Below the pieces are notes generated by a model. It was not told where the DNA came from, made no database searches, and was given only the letters and a program-made list of their open reading frames with translations. A stretch of DNA of 64,000 nt from Bradysia coprophila. Its lineage: Eukaryota; Arthropoda; Insecta; Diptera; Sciaridae. Made by a program: the position numbers and the translations under genes. This document shows positions 1 to 13,700 of the stretch, piece after piece (within the stretch, counting starts at the first letter, position 1; each line of letters opens with the position of its first letter). Location: the NCBI RefSeq assembly GCF_014529535.1, contig NC_050735.1, positions 3,534,001 to 3,598,000 on the forward strand. Reading direction: 5' to 3'.

Positions 1-655
1 TAAAAAAAACGTCCTAAATTCACAAACGACAAAAAAAATCCGAGCTCAGAACTCTAGAATGCGAGGCATGTTCATCTCCATATACTTCGCTGATCTAATA
101 AAGAGATATTTCTCTAAAAAAAAACGAGGAACCTTTCGAAGTTTGAAAGGATGTGCATAAGATTTTCATTAAGCATTTGACTAATTTGTTGTTAAATTAT
201 ATCTCGATTTTTAATTCAAAGCTCATAAAGTTTGCAAATTTAGACCACTAACCACCACAACGTTTCATGACACTAAACATAATTATTAGTCATTAAAAAG
301 TGGAATTGGATCACGGCATTATATATCTGTAGCACTAGATTCATACGCGACATTTCTCGCCCTAAGGTGCAGCTTTATGATCAACGTAAAAAAAGAACAT
401 AAAAGAAAAACCAATTTTTTTAATTGAAAATGTAAATGAGACTTGTTTACGTTACAAACTATTACTCCGGCATCGCATAGAAAAACAAACCAGTTTACCA
501 GTTGAATATTATATTGTACCCAAATCTGCGATTAATTTAGCTACGCGATGAATGTTTTCTTAACGAACCAGATAAAATTAAAACAATCCAACGATAGTTG
601 CATTGGGTGCATGGCGCAAATATGTTCAGCTTGACATATGCCAGTAATTTGAATT

Positions 656-697
656 TATAAAATGCAATTGGAGAGCCGAACACACGGAGACTCAGTT
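656..697 (+). promoter_or_regulatory. Candidate TATA box plus initiator
   Basis: TATAAAA is at 656-662 and an arthropod-type initiator TCAGTT at 692-697, whose A would be the start site. The spacing of about 38 bases is somewhat longer than the usual 30. If used, it could drive a 5' UTR exon of the plus-strand gene whose first coding exon starts at 2961. This is motif-based only and could be chance in AT-rich DNA. Confidence 0.25.
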
Positions 698-1642
698 TTT
701 CTTTCTAAAGTTTACCATTTCACGAAAACAAAACGTTCGTGTGTCGTGACAATTTCGCATTATTAAGACTCATGGTTCTAGTGAAGTAGGTTTCGTGTGA
801 TGCATATTGACCAAATGCATGCACATATTCACTTTAGTAGAAAGCATATTTTTGCAACGTAAGAAGAGTCATTAAAGAGTCGTTAAGTCAAGTACGGAAT
901 ACAGCCATTGCATGGCGCAAACGTAATTTTAGACATAGTAGACATAGTATGCAATGATATACATATACGGTTCCAATCATCATCATGTCAATTTTAGCAG
1001 CTTGACATATCCCACACACTAGGAACCATTACTGTCAAGTTAATATTCCAGCAATTGAGGCATTCGCATTGGTCATTGATCTACACAACATTACTTTTTA
1101 CTATTAATGTACCATAATCCACAGGAAAATTAAGTGCTCCACTGAATCGTAGTGAAACACATCTATGAAACAGATCTGGTGAACATTTTTTTCAGCAAAC
1201 ATATTAAACCGGTCGGTGTAAACAAATGCCATAATGATATAATTAATTTGTCAACCGTTCAGACTTTCTTCTTCTTACGCACAACTCCGAATCCAAAATT
1301 TCGGTGAATGAAAGAACCTAAGAATGGGACGGGGAAGGAGTTTTGGTTTTGAATATTTATTTGGTTGATCATCGTCTGTAATGCATGTAATGCAACTGAC
1401 AGTCATCCGTCATAATTACGATCAATCTTTTTCAATGCATCCCGGTACCCTCAAACTTGGCAAAATAAAATGTTCCAAACAAGGAAGTAATTAACTATTA
1501 CACAACTAAAATAGTGTTTTATAGTAAGTCTTGCTATAAGGGAACACTATAGCCAGAGCTCATCGTTTATTCTTATTATTGTTGTCGAAGATGACAGACA
1601 AATGCAGCCGTTTCTAAAAGTTTAACACATTCAAAACAATTT

Positions 1643-1797
1643 CGGCTTGCCAACTTTCGGCACCCTGGACTTTGCTTAAATAGTCGAGGAATAAATTTCT
1701 AAAAATCCAAAACTGAATTCTAGATTTTTAGAAATTTATTTGGAGGTATTCCACGACTATTTAAGTAAAGTCCAGGGTGCCGAAAGTTGGCAAGCCG
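1643..1797. repeat. Inverted-repeat MITE-like hairpin
   Basis: The left arm starts cggcttgccaactttcggca and the right arm ends with its reverse complement. Similarity continues inward through the 'actatttaag' and 'taaatttctaaaaatc' stretches to a small loop near 1715, so most of the 155 bp folds on itself. Both flanks carry a short caatt word (about 1637 and 1798), a possible target duplication. No coding potential is seen. Confidence 0.7.
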
Positions 1798-2960
1798 CAA
1801 TTAATTTCAATGTGCCCTTAAAATACATAGTTTAGCGTAAGCAAATAAATTGCAAAAATCAAATTAATTTTCAATTTCATAGAATTCAGATGTAAATTAC
1901 ATGAAAACTTCCATGGAACCAGACCCAGACGTATACAATTCAGGGCTTGTTAGTGGGAATTTTAATTTTGCAAAATATGCAAAAATTCTGAAAATTCCGA
2001 AAAATTGTGCAAATTTCGAAAAATTAGTGAAAAAATCTGAGAATTTCGCAAAGCTAAAAAAACTGAACTTTCGAATTAAAATTTCAAGAAATATTTAATC
2101 GTTGGTGCAATATTCCGGGCTCAACACTAACAATTCCAAAAAATTCTGAAAATTTCGAAAAATTTAGGAATTTCTACAAAATTTCGAGAAAAAAAATTCG
2201 ATAAATTCCGAAAAACATGTTAAAGTTTCAAAAAATTCTGAGAATTTCGCAATAATAAAAAAATTTGATTTTTTGAATTTTCATAAATAAAATTTACAAA
2301 AATAAGCTCTGGTTCAATATCACGACCTGAACAACGATATGTTGATGATCTTAGTTACGATTAAATTCTTTGAAGTTTTTTATTTTCAAATTTTATGCGC
2401 TACACTCAATAGAATATGTAGTTTTTGCGGATGTTTTTCCGTATAGGGATCAAGATCAACATCGAGAGTAAATATAAAAGTAAAAAAAGGTAGGGGAAAC
2501 AGAAAACCAGCATGAATGAAATGAAATGTTTTGATGAAAAGTAACTTATGTTAAAGTATCGCATTATATGTATACATAACATGCACAATAACCACAATAA
2601 CATACATTCGTTACAAACATCTTTCTTCTTTGCTTTTCATTTTTTTATAGAAAAACGTGGCTTGATATTTATAAAAGAAGATGCTCGAAATGAAATGAGT
2701 TTAGTTGCAACAAGTCCGTGTCGTCGTTTAAACGTTACGCCGCGGCAATTATCCAGACGTACATTATTGTTACAATGTTAACGAAATAGCTAAATTTATC
2801 GATAGAAAAGGAATGTGTAGTGTTAACCGTGTCGTCTTGAATTATATTGATTGTATTGCACAGAATATCCATGAGAACTATGTCGATAGTAATGTGAAAG
2901 ATCAGAAGAATTTCAGTAATTGAAATTGTGACAACAGTGAGGCGAACATTCATCGTTAAT

Positions 2961-5900
2961 ATGGATACCAGATACTGGGTTTATTGGATTTTCTTCGTAA
3001 GTCTGTCGGAAATAAGTAATTTTATTGAACGAATGAATTTATAATTCAAATTTGTTCCATCGGAAAGTTAACCTGTAACAGGTTTTAATCGGCAAATGTA
3101 GGTGAACCGCTCCTTTCTAACGTGTAAATGAAAGGACAGATGAAATGTAGATTGGGGACTTTTTGAGAGTTAGAAAGTAAATGAAATTTTGATATGAATG
3201 GTCATATGAATACGTTTTAAAACATTCATGTCTGTAATATCAGTAGTTTCCATTCAGAGTCGCGTAAAGCATTACAAAAAATAAGTGATGAGCCCTGGCT
3301 ACCTTCCAATATAGAGCAGAATGAACTAATAAAGTATTAGTAGATTACAAAGGATGCTGCGAAAGTTTATTATTACATGAGGTAACAACTTTGTGATAAA
3401 AACAAACTCAAAAGTATGTTTTTGAGCAACAAGTTTCGGTAACTTTCTGTTCTCTAAGTAAAGAGTTTGAATATCCTAGCCAAAGGTGAAAATTTCCTCG
3501 ACAAACATTTTCAGAATTTAAACAAAATCAAAAGAAAATATTCTTCATGAAATGGATTATTTTTGGATGGCGCAAACTGCCATGTATTGTAATCGTCGAT
3601 AATAGTATATTTTGTCACGAGTAATGAAAAGTTGAATTTTTCGGTACTAGTCGCACGTTTGTCCTAACGAGGCCAAAGACGCTTGAAGCCTGAAATTCGA
3701 TGGATTTCCACACGCAAACTAGGATCGAATGGTTCTATTTTTATGCACTTCACAAAGAGAGGTACTTGCGAGCGAAAAAGATCCTATCTCCGGTCGATAA
3801 TGGATTTTTATATATTTAAACCGTACTTTTCATGCACTACCTTCAACACCATCAGCATGTAAAATCCATTACATAACTCGGTATAAAAATAAAAAGTCTC
3901 ATTTTCGTGTGTTTATTGACCGCGGCTACGCCTCGGATCATCAAAATTCACACAAAAGCTCTTATTTTCATCTTTTTATGCCCAGTCATGTAAAATGCTA
4001 TTTTTCGGACGCGATCAACTGTGCATGCGTTGTTGTTGAAATTGATTTCTTTGTTTGTGGTTTCGTCTCATTACAGCTTTCAATCGCAAAAAACCTCGTT
4101 TCTGACTCGTGATGAAAGTGGAATTTTCCATCACTCGTTACAAAATATACCATTCTATCAATCAATTGAATATGGTTAGGTCAAATAAAATACCAGACTA
4201 GACAATCATGCTACCCTAGACTGTAGTTAAAAAGAAATTCTCAAAATTTCACTCCCCAAAATGCAATTGGATTTAGGGAGGGTAGATGTTCGTTCATCTC
4301 GACAAATTGAGGATATTGTTTTCACCGACTGATTATTGATAGATACTCGGGGATGATTACATAATCTCGCCGTCCTTCTGTATTCAAGCGTTCTCATACT
4401 GATTTCAACGAAAGATTTTTTGTATGATCGATAATTTATGGTGACAGTAATATGGACGACAATAAGGTTTCTTCTTCGCTGAGATTAAGTGCTGACCGTC
4501 AGCACTACTGAGGAATCTTTTTCTGCAAAATATTAGCAGAGTACTTTCTACTTAATGACTTGTAACAACTAAAAAGAAAATTGTTTCGTTTGTGTCTGAA
4601 CAAATAGAAGTTTTATTTATATCATGGAAATACGTACGACCCGAGCATAATGTACAGAAAAGGTGTACTTTCGTACGATCCTATAAATCAGATACCGTAT
4701 TCTGTAAAATTAGCCTTCCAATGATAGGTAACGGTTACACTTGCCGTTTGTCAAAGATTTAGAAGCACAATATTTTCAGTGTGCATACGTATGCTCACCG
4801 TTAGGATTCATATGAACAGAGATTTATTCATGTTAGATAGATGGGCTTTCGATGGAAAAGCTAAGAAAAAGTTTGTCAATTTCGAACGCGGTAGCTGACG
4901 TTAGGACCTTACGAAACCTTATTCTAAACATTTGCAGGGGACATCGGAGAAATTTAGACATGAATTTGCTTCAGCTGGTTCACCCACACAAACAAAAGTG
5001 ATTGTACGTCTTTTATACGGTTTTACCACTATCGCCCGTGCATGAAATTATTTCGTACTTAAAAGCAGTTTTGTTTGTGTGAATGGAACAGCCATCTAAA
5101 TTAGTAATTGATCCAAGTTACTTTTGTTTGCAGGTTCTTTCGATTGCGACAACAGTCACATACAGCTCCCAAACAAATCCTCAGACGGAATATCCAAGCA
5201 ATGAAGAACGTAATTTCACAGTCGCGTGCAAAATATTGTGCAAAGATTCGCTGACATCGAACAGACCGAAAAGAGAAGCACCACCCGAATTTACAATCAT
5301 CAAACATAAATCGCGACCGTCTAAACATCGTCCCAGCTATCGATCGCGACGGCGTCCGAAACCTAAGCCTGTATACGGGCCACCGAATTTCAGTTACGGT
5401 TCTCCAATATCTGACTACACTTTGGGATATACCACCCAAGGGAAAAAGACGAAAAATGGGGCGACATCCATTTTCAGTAACAGTAACTTAGACACACAAT
5501 ACGAAACGGATTTCGCTCCGTCGTTAAACACAAATCTGTACAGTGGTCACAATTCATATGAGTCCACATTCAAAGGGAGCGGAAACGCATACATTTCACC
5601 ACCTTCAAGCGGATTGCTGCCATCTCTTCCTATTGTAAATTATGGATCGGATGCAACGTTGAGCTTTACACCACCGCCACAGGAAACGTATTCAAATCAG
5701 GGATATAAACATTTCGGCGAACCGCCGAAATTACCGAAAATTCATGACCTTACAGGTTCCGGTACACATAACGTAAAATCGATACCTCCAAGTACAAATT
5801 ATGGAGTGCCTGTTGTTCAAATTCACCAACAGAATCAACCGCAAAATATTCAAACATCAAATAATCAACACCAAGACTCGTACATTTCGAATCTGTACAA

Positions 5901-7470
5901 CTCTTTTAGCACACCGACCCAATCGCAAAATTTCAACAAATTGCCCAACTTACAATCAACGTACACGAATAATCCAATACTCTCAAATGCTGGTATCGTA
6001 GGCATCGGATTAAATGCAGCTGCTGGGATCAGTCAGAATTCCGGCAATTCAAATTCCGGTAATGCAAATGCAGGCACCTTCAATTCTGGTTCCTACAATT
6101 CGGGAAACTATAATTCGGTGAAATTCAACTCTGGCTCCATAAACAATGGAATCAGTCCATCAGATCCTTCATTCAATCAAAATACCTTAAATTCGCTAAC
6201 ATACAACACATACGCAACGTCTCAGCCACCGCAAGTTAATTACGTTCCTTCATCGGTGACCATAAGCAGTTCAAAGGAGATAACCCTGAATCGAAAACCG
6301 TCATCTGGAAAATTTGCCGAACCACCGGCTAACTATGTTAACTCGTATCAACCCCCAATAACCTCATACGATGTTCCGATTCAGCATGACCCGTCAAAGA
6401 CGACGTACAACGTTGATGCACCAGAAAATCAATTTCAACCAACAATTTACAAATCTCCTCAAAATACTTGGAATCAATCACCAAGCACAACAACTGAACG
6501 ACACAGGTATCTACCACCAACGCTTCCCACCGCCTACGACAACAATCAGTTTAACAGTTTTTCCAGGGAAACTGACTATTCTAGCAACTATAATCAGCAT
6601 ACGGATTTCCTCGATACTGACGGTGACTATGGCAGCATATTCGAAGTACGACACGAGTCCAAGAAAATTCCAAAAACGAAATTGACGAAAACCTACGCTG
6701 GAACAAATCTAAAAACGGAAGACAGCTCAATTGAATCTGTCGAGATACCATCCGACGAATATGTGGACGAGCTTATCAGTGCACCAACAACGAAAAAGCC
6801 TCGAACACGACGACGTCGACCCAGACCGACTGTCCCATCAACAACACCACACATTTTGGACACGGAAGATTTACGTGATGCCTTTTCATCCGGCACAGTT
6901 CAGTATTCGTTGGCTGTAAATCCGAATGAAAAATCATCAAAAAGCAGCGCCAAATCCCAGTCGAAAGTGGCGAAAGATAAAAATTTTGTACTTTTGTCAG
7001 CAGCTAATACGAATCGCAACTGGAGCAGACAATATCCGAAGAGACCGGAACCATCATTCGATCCAATTAACGATGTTAAAGAATTTCTTCAAAATGATTC
7101 GTCGGGAAAGGCTAATAGTAGTAACAACGGTATCGAAATTCTATCAATACAAAAATCGAAATCGCACAGCTATTACGCGGGAACTGTGGCTCCGCCGAGA
7201 TCGTTTAAAGAGAAAGGGATCAGCGCCAGATACGATCAGCCCAAATACGACGACAGCATGTTCAATGTTGTTTCGACGAATGTACGGATGGCCAATAAAA
7301 ATAAATCGAGCTCGCACCTGACGACAACTGGGTCTCGGCGAACGAAGAAACAAAACTTTGAAGAGAGTAAAGAAGTGGAAGATGCCGCAGCGTCAAAGGA
7401 TATTGATCCAATTTTTTGGAATGGGCATAAATTGCCAGATAATCATAAATTAGCGAAAAGGGTCGCGTAG
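2961..7470 (+). CDS. Secreted Pro/Tyr/Asn-rich low-complexity protein, two exons
   Basis: The coding exons are 2961-2996 and 5134-7470, joined in phase 0 across a 2.1-kb intron (donor GTAAGT at 2997, acceptor tttgcag ending 5133), giving 790 aa. The open frame itself reaches back to an ATG at 5083, but the first 17 codons there are intron. The short exon at 2961 supplies a signal peptide: residues 1-12 (MDTRYWVYWIFF) continue into VLSIATTVTYS. A furin-like RPKR lies at about 56-59. Then come basic Pro-rich and YGPP/YGVP-type segments, an Asn-Ser-Gly repeat patch at about 312-350 and an Arg-rich patch at about 566. Only a few Cys occur, near the N-terminus. No chitin-binding (RR) motif was seen. 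Composition suggests an extracellular-matrix or cuticle-associated protein; I do not recognise the family. It lies opposite to, and probably inside an intron of, the NBEAL gene. A polyadenylation signal follows 67 bases after the stop. Confidence 0.82.
3604..4151. mobile_element. MITE-like element with inverted ends inside the secreted-gene intron
   Basis: The left end reads agtatattttgtcacgagt and the right end is the near-complement, acgagtga plus acaaaatatac in inverse order, so the terminal inverted repeats are about 25 bp. The interior holds a GC-rich patch (ccgcggctacgcctcgg) unlike the surrounding AT-rich DNA. No open frame for a transposase was seen, so it would be non-autonomous. Confidence 0.55.
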
Positions 7471-7536
7471 GTAAGACGCGAACCGTGACGGTTCGCTCAA
7501 ATTCACCATTTGAATTAATTCTGTTTTTTGTTGTTA

Positions 7537-7542
7537 AATAAA
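7537..7542 (+). terminator. Polyadenylation signal AATAAA of the secreted-protein gene
   Basis: AATAAA lies 67 bases after the stop codon at 7468-7470 and is the first canonical signal on the plus strand. The next features on its right are minus-strand exons, so it fits the 3' end of this gene. Confidence 0.6.
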
Positions 7543-7788
7543 TTAAGGAAAAATGTTTTTTAAGACAGTCTTTCATTCGCCAGTCAGTACTAGACCGGGG
7601 CACCACGACACTTCAAGTTCCTCCCATGGCTCGAAATTAATACATTATCCGATACAAAAGAGACATTTGTTCTAAGCTGGTGTCAACATGAAGTGCCAGA
7701 TGAAGAATTAAAGTTAAAAAGGGAGTCGGAAGTGTCTATACCCGCAAAAGTAAAAGAAACTTTTAAACGAAATGCTTAAGCCACATAC
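7543..7788. other. Spacer between the two convergent coding regions
   Basis: This 246-base stretch lies between the polyadenylation signal of the secreted gene and the donor of NBEAL exon 22. It holds no further exon that continues the NBEAL frame in phase. Confidence 0.5.
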
Positions 7789-10700
7789 CTTCTTCTCGAT
7801 AAAACTTGTCCACTGCTTGCTTCCACTGTACATTTGAAAATCGTGAAAGAAAACCGGTCCAGCCGAAGTCGGCGGCAGATCAGGTACATTTACACTTAGA
7901 TTAAGTACGGTGCGCGATTTCTCCAACAACGCTTTCATCACAGGCATTAGGAAAGAATACTGTTCGGAGTGACCCACTGGAAAAAAAATCGGAAAAATTA
8001 GGAATCATTCTCTCCGCCCAACTCCGGTCGGCAAATTTACCTTCAATGGCACTGTTTAGAGCCTTGTTTATATTAAATATCAAGTAGCTCAGCTCTTGTG
8101 GATCTTGCGAGGTGCGGCTTTGCAGTAGGGCATGCAATTTGGCTGTTCCCATGGCAACGATCTCGGGATTCGGATGCTGGGAACATTTCAGTAGTAGGCC
8201 AAAGCTCAATCGACTCATTTCAGTCCAATCGTCGACGGCAGTTTGTTGGAAAACCATAAGGACATCTACGGTTAGGCACAAAATTAGCAGTACATTCAGA
8301 GACACCCTTTTAGACTTCGACCAAGGAACAAACAATTAACAATTAAAATGAAAAGACTTACCCAACAGAGCCAGAACACCGTCCAAGAGCTTCGTAGAAC
8401 ACTTTTTCATATCGTCTTCATTAGGATCGAGCACAACCAGATCGTACACCATTCGTAACAGCTGCGCTGCATTCTATCAATTAAATTGAGTTCAAATTTA
8501 AAAGACTCTGTCCCTCTGTTGTATTCAATGTCCTTGTACCTGTTGATGGTGAACATTTTGCGTTCCTGACTCTGACAAGTCAATAAGTGAAGCCTGGATT
8601 CCCATCTCTAAGATTTTCAGTCGCAGAGTCAAATGTGAACTGTACAGTTCGTTATTCAGTCCGAGCAAATTAATGCATGCGATGACCTGACCGCGTTCCT
8701 ACAATTATACAAACAGCTGGAAAATAGTGCAAATGTAAGATTTGATGTGCCAAGCATACCTTCCACGAATCCCCTCCATTGTTGTCAACACCACGCCACA
8801 ACACAGTGAATAAGATGTTCGACACCAAATAAACCAGCTGCTCTTCTTGATCAATTGCCGATAGTGAACGTTGTGTTAGTGTATCATTGGTGTTGGCCAT
8901 CAGGCTTTCAAAGTCTATGGCTTCTTGTTGAAGATTCGATTTAACGGAAACATTTTCTTCCGATGTAGAGTTCGATGATTGAGTGGACATCGATGGGAAA
9001 GATTTCTGTGCGGATGGGATGTGCGTAATGGGATTATGTTGAGAGTCAATCATTCAATCTCACTAACCATTTTATGATGATCATTTCCCATGGCCAAAGA
9101 TTCGAATGTGTCGTGAATGTCATGAGTTTTCTGCCGGATGATCGAATAAACCGACGATATATTTCCAGCCACTCTTCCAGAAACATTTTCAGCAATTTCT
9201 GTAAAATAATTAGGAAAACATGACCTCCACACACATCGTTTCGATTGATCAAAATTCTTAAAATTCCGAACCTTTAATCTCGTGTTCAATTACATTCGCT
9301 GCCTCGGTAACGCTAGCCTGTAGTTCCGTCAACGTCAAGTTGTGCTCCTTACTGCCATCATGTGGACTCAATTCCATTGTTTTCTCGTCGAATGTCATCA
9401 AGTCCATTTGGCTGAGGAACTCTGGATTATCTTCGAACGGAATGTTCTGTATATCTTTGCCGAGGATGTGATCGCCCTTGGTGTAACTGTTCGTTATTTG
9501 CTTTTTAATCAGCAGTCGAGCTATCGATTCTTGCCAGCCAACCTAGAATTTAAGATTGAATTTAACTGACGACTTCAGGCGGTGATCATCACGTAAATCG
9601 AGAATCTTGATTGGAACCGGTCCCTACCTGCTTAGCGATGAGAAAGGGTGAATTTAATTTGTTGAACGTTGTCGTGAGCATTTTCTTTGAGATTTCAAGT
9701 TTTAGATGAATATCAGCCGAGCTAAGGTTATGGATCAGATGCAGAGCTCCACAGTAACCGAATGCAGAATCTAACGTTAAGACCATGGTATTATCATAAG
9801 GAATGATCAGAATGAACTAACTAACCGTCAAACAGAGCCAAATCTAAGAGCTGTAAAATTGTCTCCTCTTCCAAGTCCAATGGCATCATATGTGATATTA
9901 GTCCCGGATACAAACTTTGACAGGATACCGACGGATCATGCAATCGTAGGGTTAACTTGTGCTTTTTGGAAATTTTGCCGGTATGCAACTGTCCGGAAAT
10001 AAACTGAAATCATTCGACGGTTTAGCTTTATGTGGGTTGCTCATGCGGGGTCCATTATACTCACATTCAACAGACTTTCATGCAGTTCCCGACCATACGA
10101 TTTATCCGTCAGTATGGAAAATAGCAATTCGGCCGTTTGCGGTTCATGCATCAGCAGAAAGATTTGGTCTTTGCAATTTTTGCCGTTCATGTGAGCCAGC
10201 AGCATGTCCAACATTTCAATGATCAAATGCTCATGTTTCACCGACGAAATGTAGGAGATGATAATTCCCACCTCCTTTATGTTCAGCTCCTTTTGCATGT
10301 AATACTTGACGATTTCCAGGAGCGCCAATCGGATGGCTTTACCATCCTCTGCTGATACATTGTCCGGTACGGCGTAATGTTGTCTGATCACATCAAGAGT
10401 CGCTTGAATGCCAAACTTTTTACGGAAATATTTTCGATCATCTTTGATCATCGTGTTGCAATACTGAAACAATCTAAATTTAGAAGCCATTGCAATCAAC
10501 GCCTGCGGCTCAACAACTCACCTGAATATGACCGATGGTTATCTGAAAGGGTGCACGGGACCAAATTTTAAAATTGAATATCAAATGAGTGTATAGGTTC
10601 TCCAGAAGTTCAACATTTGGCACGGACATATTTTGTATTGATTCCAGCAGCAAGTGAACCGACATCAATACGTTGACGTCAAACAGGAAAGCATTGCATT

Positions 10701-13700
10701 TGCTCAACATCGAGCACAAAATGGCAATACCATCCGATTTGAGTAGGTGCTCTTGATTCAACTCGTGACCGCTGATAAAATATCTGATCAGGCAGAGGAA
10801 GCACGACACAGGATTCTGAATCATTTTCCATTCGGTGTATGTAGTTGATGCAAGTACTTCCCAATCGGCAAAATCTTCATTGTTTGGCGATGGCAGCACT
10901 TCTTTCGGCTCTGGACTAGTGGTTGCGAAGAATATTTGCGAATTTTCCTTGGATTTGATGATCGTCTCCAGAATCGGTAGCAAGGCATTAACTCCGCCAA
11001 TGCTGTTGATGGCATCTTGAATCTTTGTAGTTTTACAATATTTGGCCACGACGTGTCCGTTGTATTTGTTGCCAGGCACAAGATCCACGCACAGTCCATC
11101 GTAGCATGAATTCGGTGAATAACAAAAAACGAATTTCGATGTCAGGTCAGACGGTTCAATGTCTTGAGCAATGACCGATGCAAAATTTGCTCCAGCATCG
11201 AGAAGTGTTTTTACGTTGGTCGTTGGCTCGGCAAGAACCACACTTCCTAATTGACCGGTCAAACAAATCGGTTGACCGAACACTCCGTCTTGCATACCAA
11301 TCGGGTAACATTTGACATTGGGATCGTTAGATGTCGTATTCCTCATGTTCGGTAACGTAAAATAGCTTGGAACTTGTGAGACGATTTGGGGAAAAAACGT
11401 ACGCTCCATGAAACTGGGTAGCATTCCCTTCGGTGATTCAATTTGAGTTGAAGAATGGGCACCCTCGTACTTTTTCAATTCGGTCGATTGTTGGCTAAAT
11501 CGTTGGAATAGACAGCCGATGGTGCAGTAGGAAAACCGTTCGGTGAAAGCGCCAACTTTTAACGTCGATCCGAGCTTTTGGTGACCATCGACGAATATAT
11601 TTATTTGTGAATAAGAGAACGGCCGTTTCGGCGGTGTTACGCATACGGTGATTAGATGCCACCTGTGGAAATGTCGGAACAATTTAGCATCGTAAGCTAA
11701 AGGGTTGCTAGATGTTTGACTCACTTATTATCCAAAATTGACGTCATTGAAGCGGTCGTTGCCAGAAATTCTTTTTTCGTCAAAACTCCAACGACCAGTT
11801 TCCCACCGTTGTCAACAAATACTTCGAATCCGGTTCCCTGATTCGACAGCAAACTGAAACATTTGATGGAATAGTTAGATGGGTGGTTCTGTTAAAATCA
11901 CTAATTCGTCGCATTGTACCTCAAAATGATTCGACGAAAGCATTTATTCTCGTTGGATCGTGTATTGTTGGCGTTAGGTGTGATAGTGTCATTGAGTCTG
12001 ACCCAGCCGTGAAATATGAAACCATACGCGCCGGAAGTTATCCATTTTCGAATATCCGGCACTGTAATACCATCGGTGTCGATTTGAATGTCGAGGAATT
12101 CGTTGCAAACGATCGAATTAGGCATGTTGTGCAGCGATATCGATGCCAGCGACTGAAGCAATTGCTTGCGGTAGTCAAAATTTTCCTCCTCCCGTAGCAG
12201 CCACAGAACCCTTTTCAATTCCATCGCAGTGATGCTGAATTTACCTAGTTCTTCCAGCAGCTTGATCAAATCGATGGCACATTTTGCATTCAATGCACTG
12301 CAATGCTGTAACGTCTGACTGATTGTTTTAATGATTTTCTCGGTCGATACCACACTTTTGCTGGAAATATAAAAGCCAAATGAGTTTGCCATCGATTATG
12401 GACCACCGTGGCATCAACAGACCAATTCAAATTTTCGGCACAAATGTTCAGAATCGATTCGGCCAGAAATATTTGCTCATCGTCAGTCATGTCTTTGATC
12501 CATTCCAGCAATTTGACCATTACTTCAGGGTAGATAATCTCACCACGTTCCTCGTTGTAAGCCAAATTGATGCACATTTTAATCAATTTTTGTGTCGGTT
12601 TACCCAATACTTTCAGTCCATTGAACAGAGTGGGTATGCTGGGCGACAGTTTCTGAATCGCCGCTATGGAAGTCGTTTCGGATGTTAGACGGTACATTGA
12701 TCTTACGATCGATATGGCCAATGCTTGGGTGTCAATATTCCAACCCTGTAATTCAAGACAATATTTTCCGCAGAATGTTAAGTCATGCACGTTGAATAAA
12801 GATAACTTTCCGTTCGCATTACCTTCACACTAATGGGAACTGTTGAAATGCTTGCAAAATAATTTGTCTCTGCGAAATAGTTGAACATGTGTTGCCTGCT
12901 CTGCGGATCGCATAGGAACATTTCCACATTGTCAATGATTGATGTCAGAGCAGTACAGTCCATGTACAAGTCTTCTCGATCATCGCTGTCTTTTGGCAGA
13001 AAATGGTCGGTTTTTACTAGAGCCTGTATAGCGTCAATGTATGACTGACATATTGTGACTAGATCGATTTGGCGCTGAAAATATTTTTTTTTGTCTTTAC
13101 ATCTCCTATAACCTCACGAATTTTCGACCTACCTCAACTGGACTAGACCGTTGAAGTACAATTGCCATTAATGCGTAACATTTGAGACTAGCTTTTCGTA
13201 ACTCTGCATCACAATGCCATTTTGAAATTAAACTTATTAGCATTGTAACGGTGGCCGGGCAGATTGCACGCATACCATTATGCTGAAATGGTCGTATAAG
13301 TTTCATTAAAGTCGATAAAATGAACATAATTTGAGTGTTTGCAATGCTTTAATAGAAAATATTGGAAATCATTGCGTCTTACCGTATTACCACCATGAAA
13401 ACTCCTCCCATCGTCACGGGGAGGCACATGGGATATCATTGAATTCTGTAAAAAATATACCACCACCTTAGCAAAGCTTCTACAAAATTTTAATTGGAAA
13501 ATTTTGTTAATTATTTTCGCTTAGAAACAGCTCAGTCAATACCAGGGACTATTTTTGGGAAAACATTTTGCGAATTTTTTTTTTTTCAAATTTTTCATAA
13601 ACTTTCCTGCTTTTCCTAATCTTTTTTAATTTTTTCCGAAATTTTTTTGTAGAAAAATTATGAAATAATTTGGAAAATGTTGGGAAAAGTATGAAAATTT

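Larger units (their letters stand above)
1..2960. other. Non-coding AT-rich stretch, probably NBEAL intron and upstream region of the secreted-protein gene
   Basis: No convincing exon was seen on either strand. It holds an inverted-repeat element at 1643-1797 and a degenerate A/T tract at about 1960-2290 built from gAAAATTtc-like words, which leaves a spurious short frame. A 13-base word, tgcatggcgcaaa, occurs near 608 and again near 909. If the NBEAL gene on the minus strand continues past position 1, this whole stretch is part of its intron. No PH, BEACH or WD40 exon could be recognised here. Confidence 0.5.

Noticed and set aside
1-2960. BEACH/WD40 exons continuing NBEAL
   Set aside because: I looked for minus-strand frames with BEACH-type motifs and found none; the sequence is repeat and AT-rich spacer.
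5083-5133. ATG at 5083 as start of the secreted protein
   Set aside because: These codons end in a polypyrimidine-like tract and cag acceptor; the exon at 2961 supplies a proper signal peptide in phase.
9959-12688. Plus-strand frames of 60-104 codons
   Set aside because: They are shadows of the minus-strand NBEAL exons.
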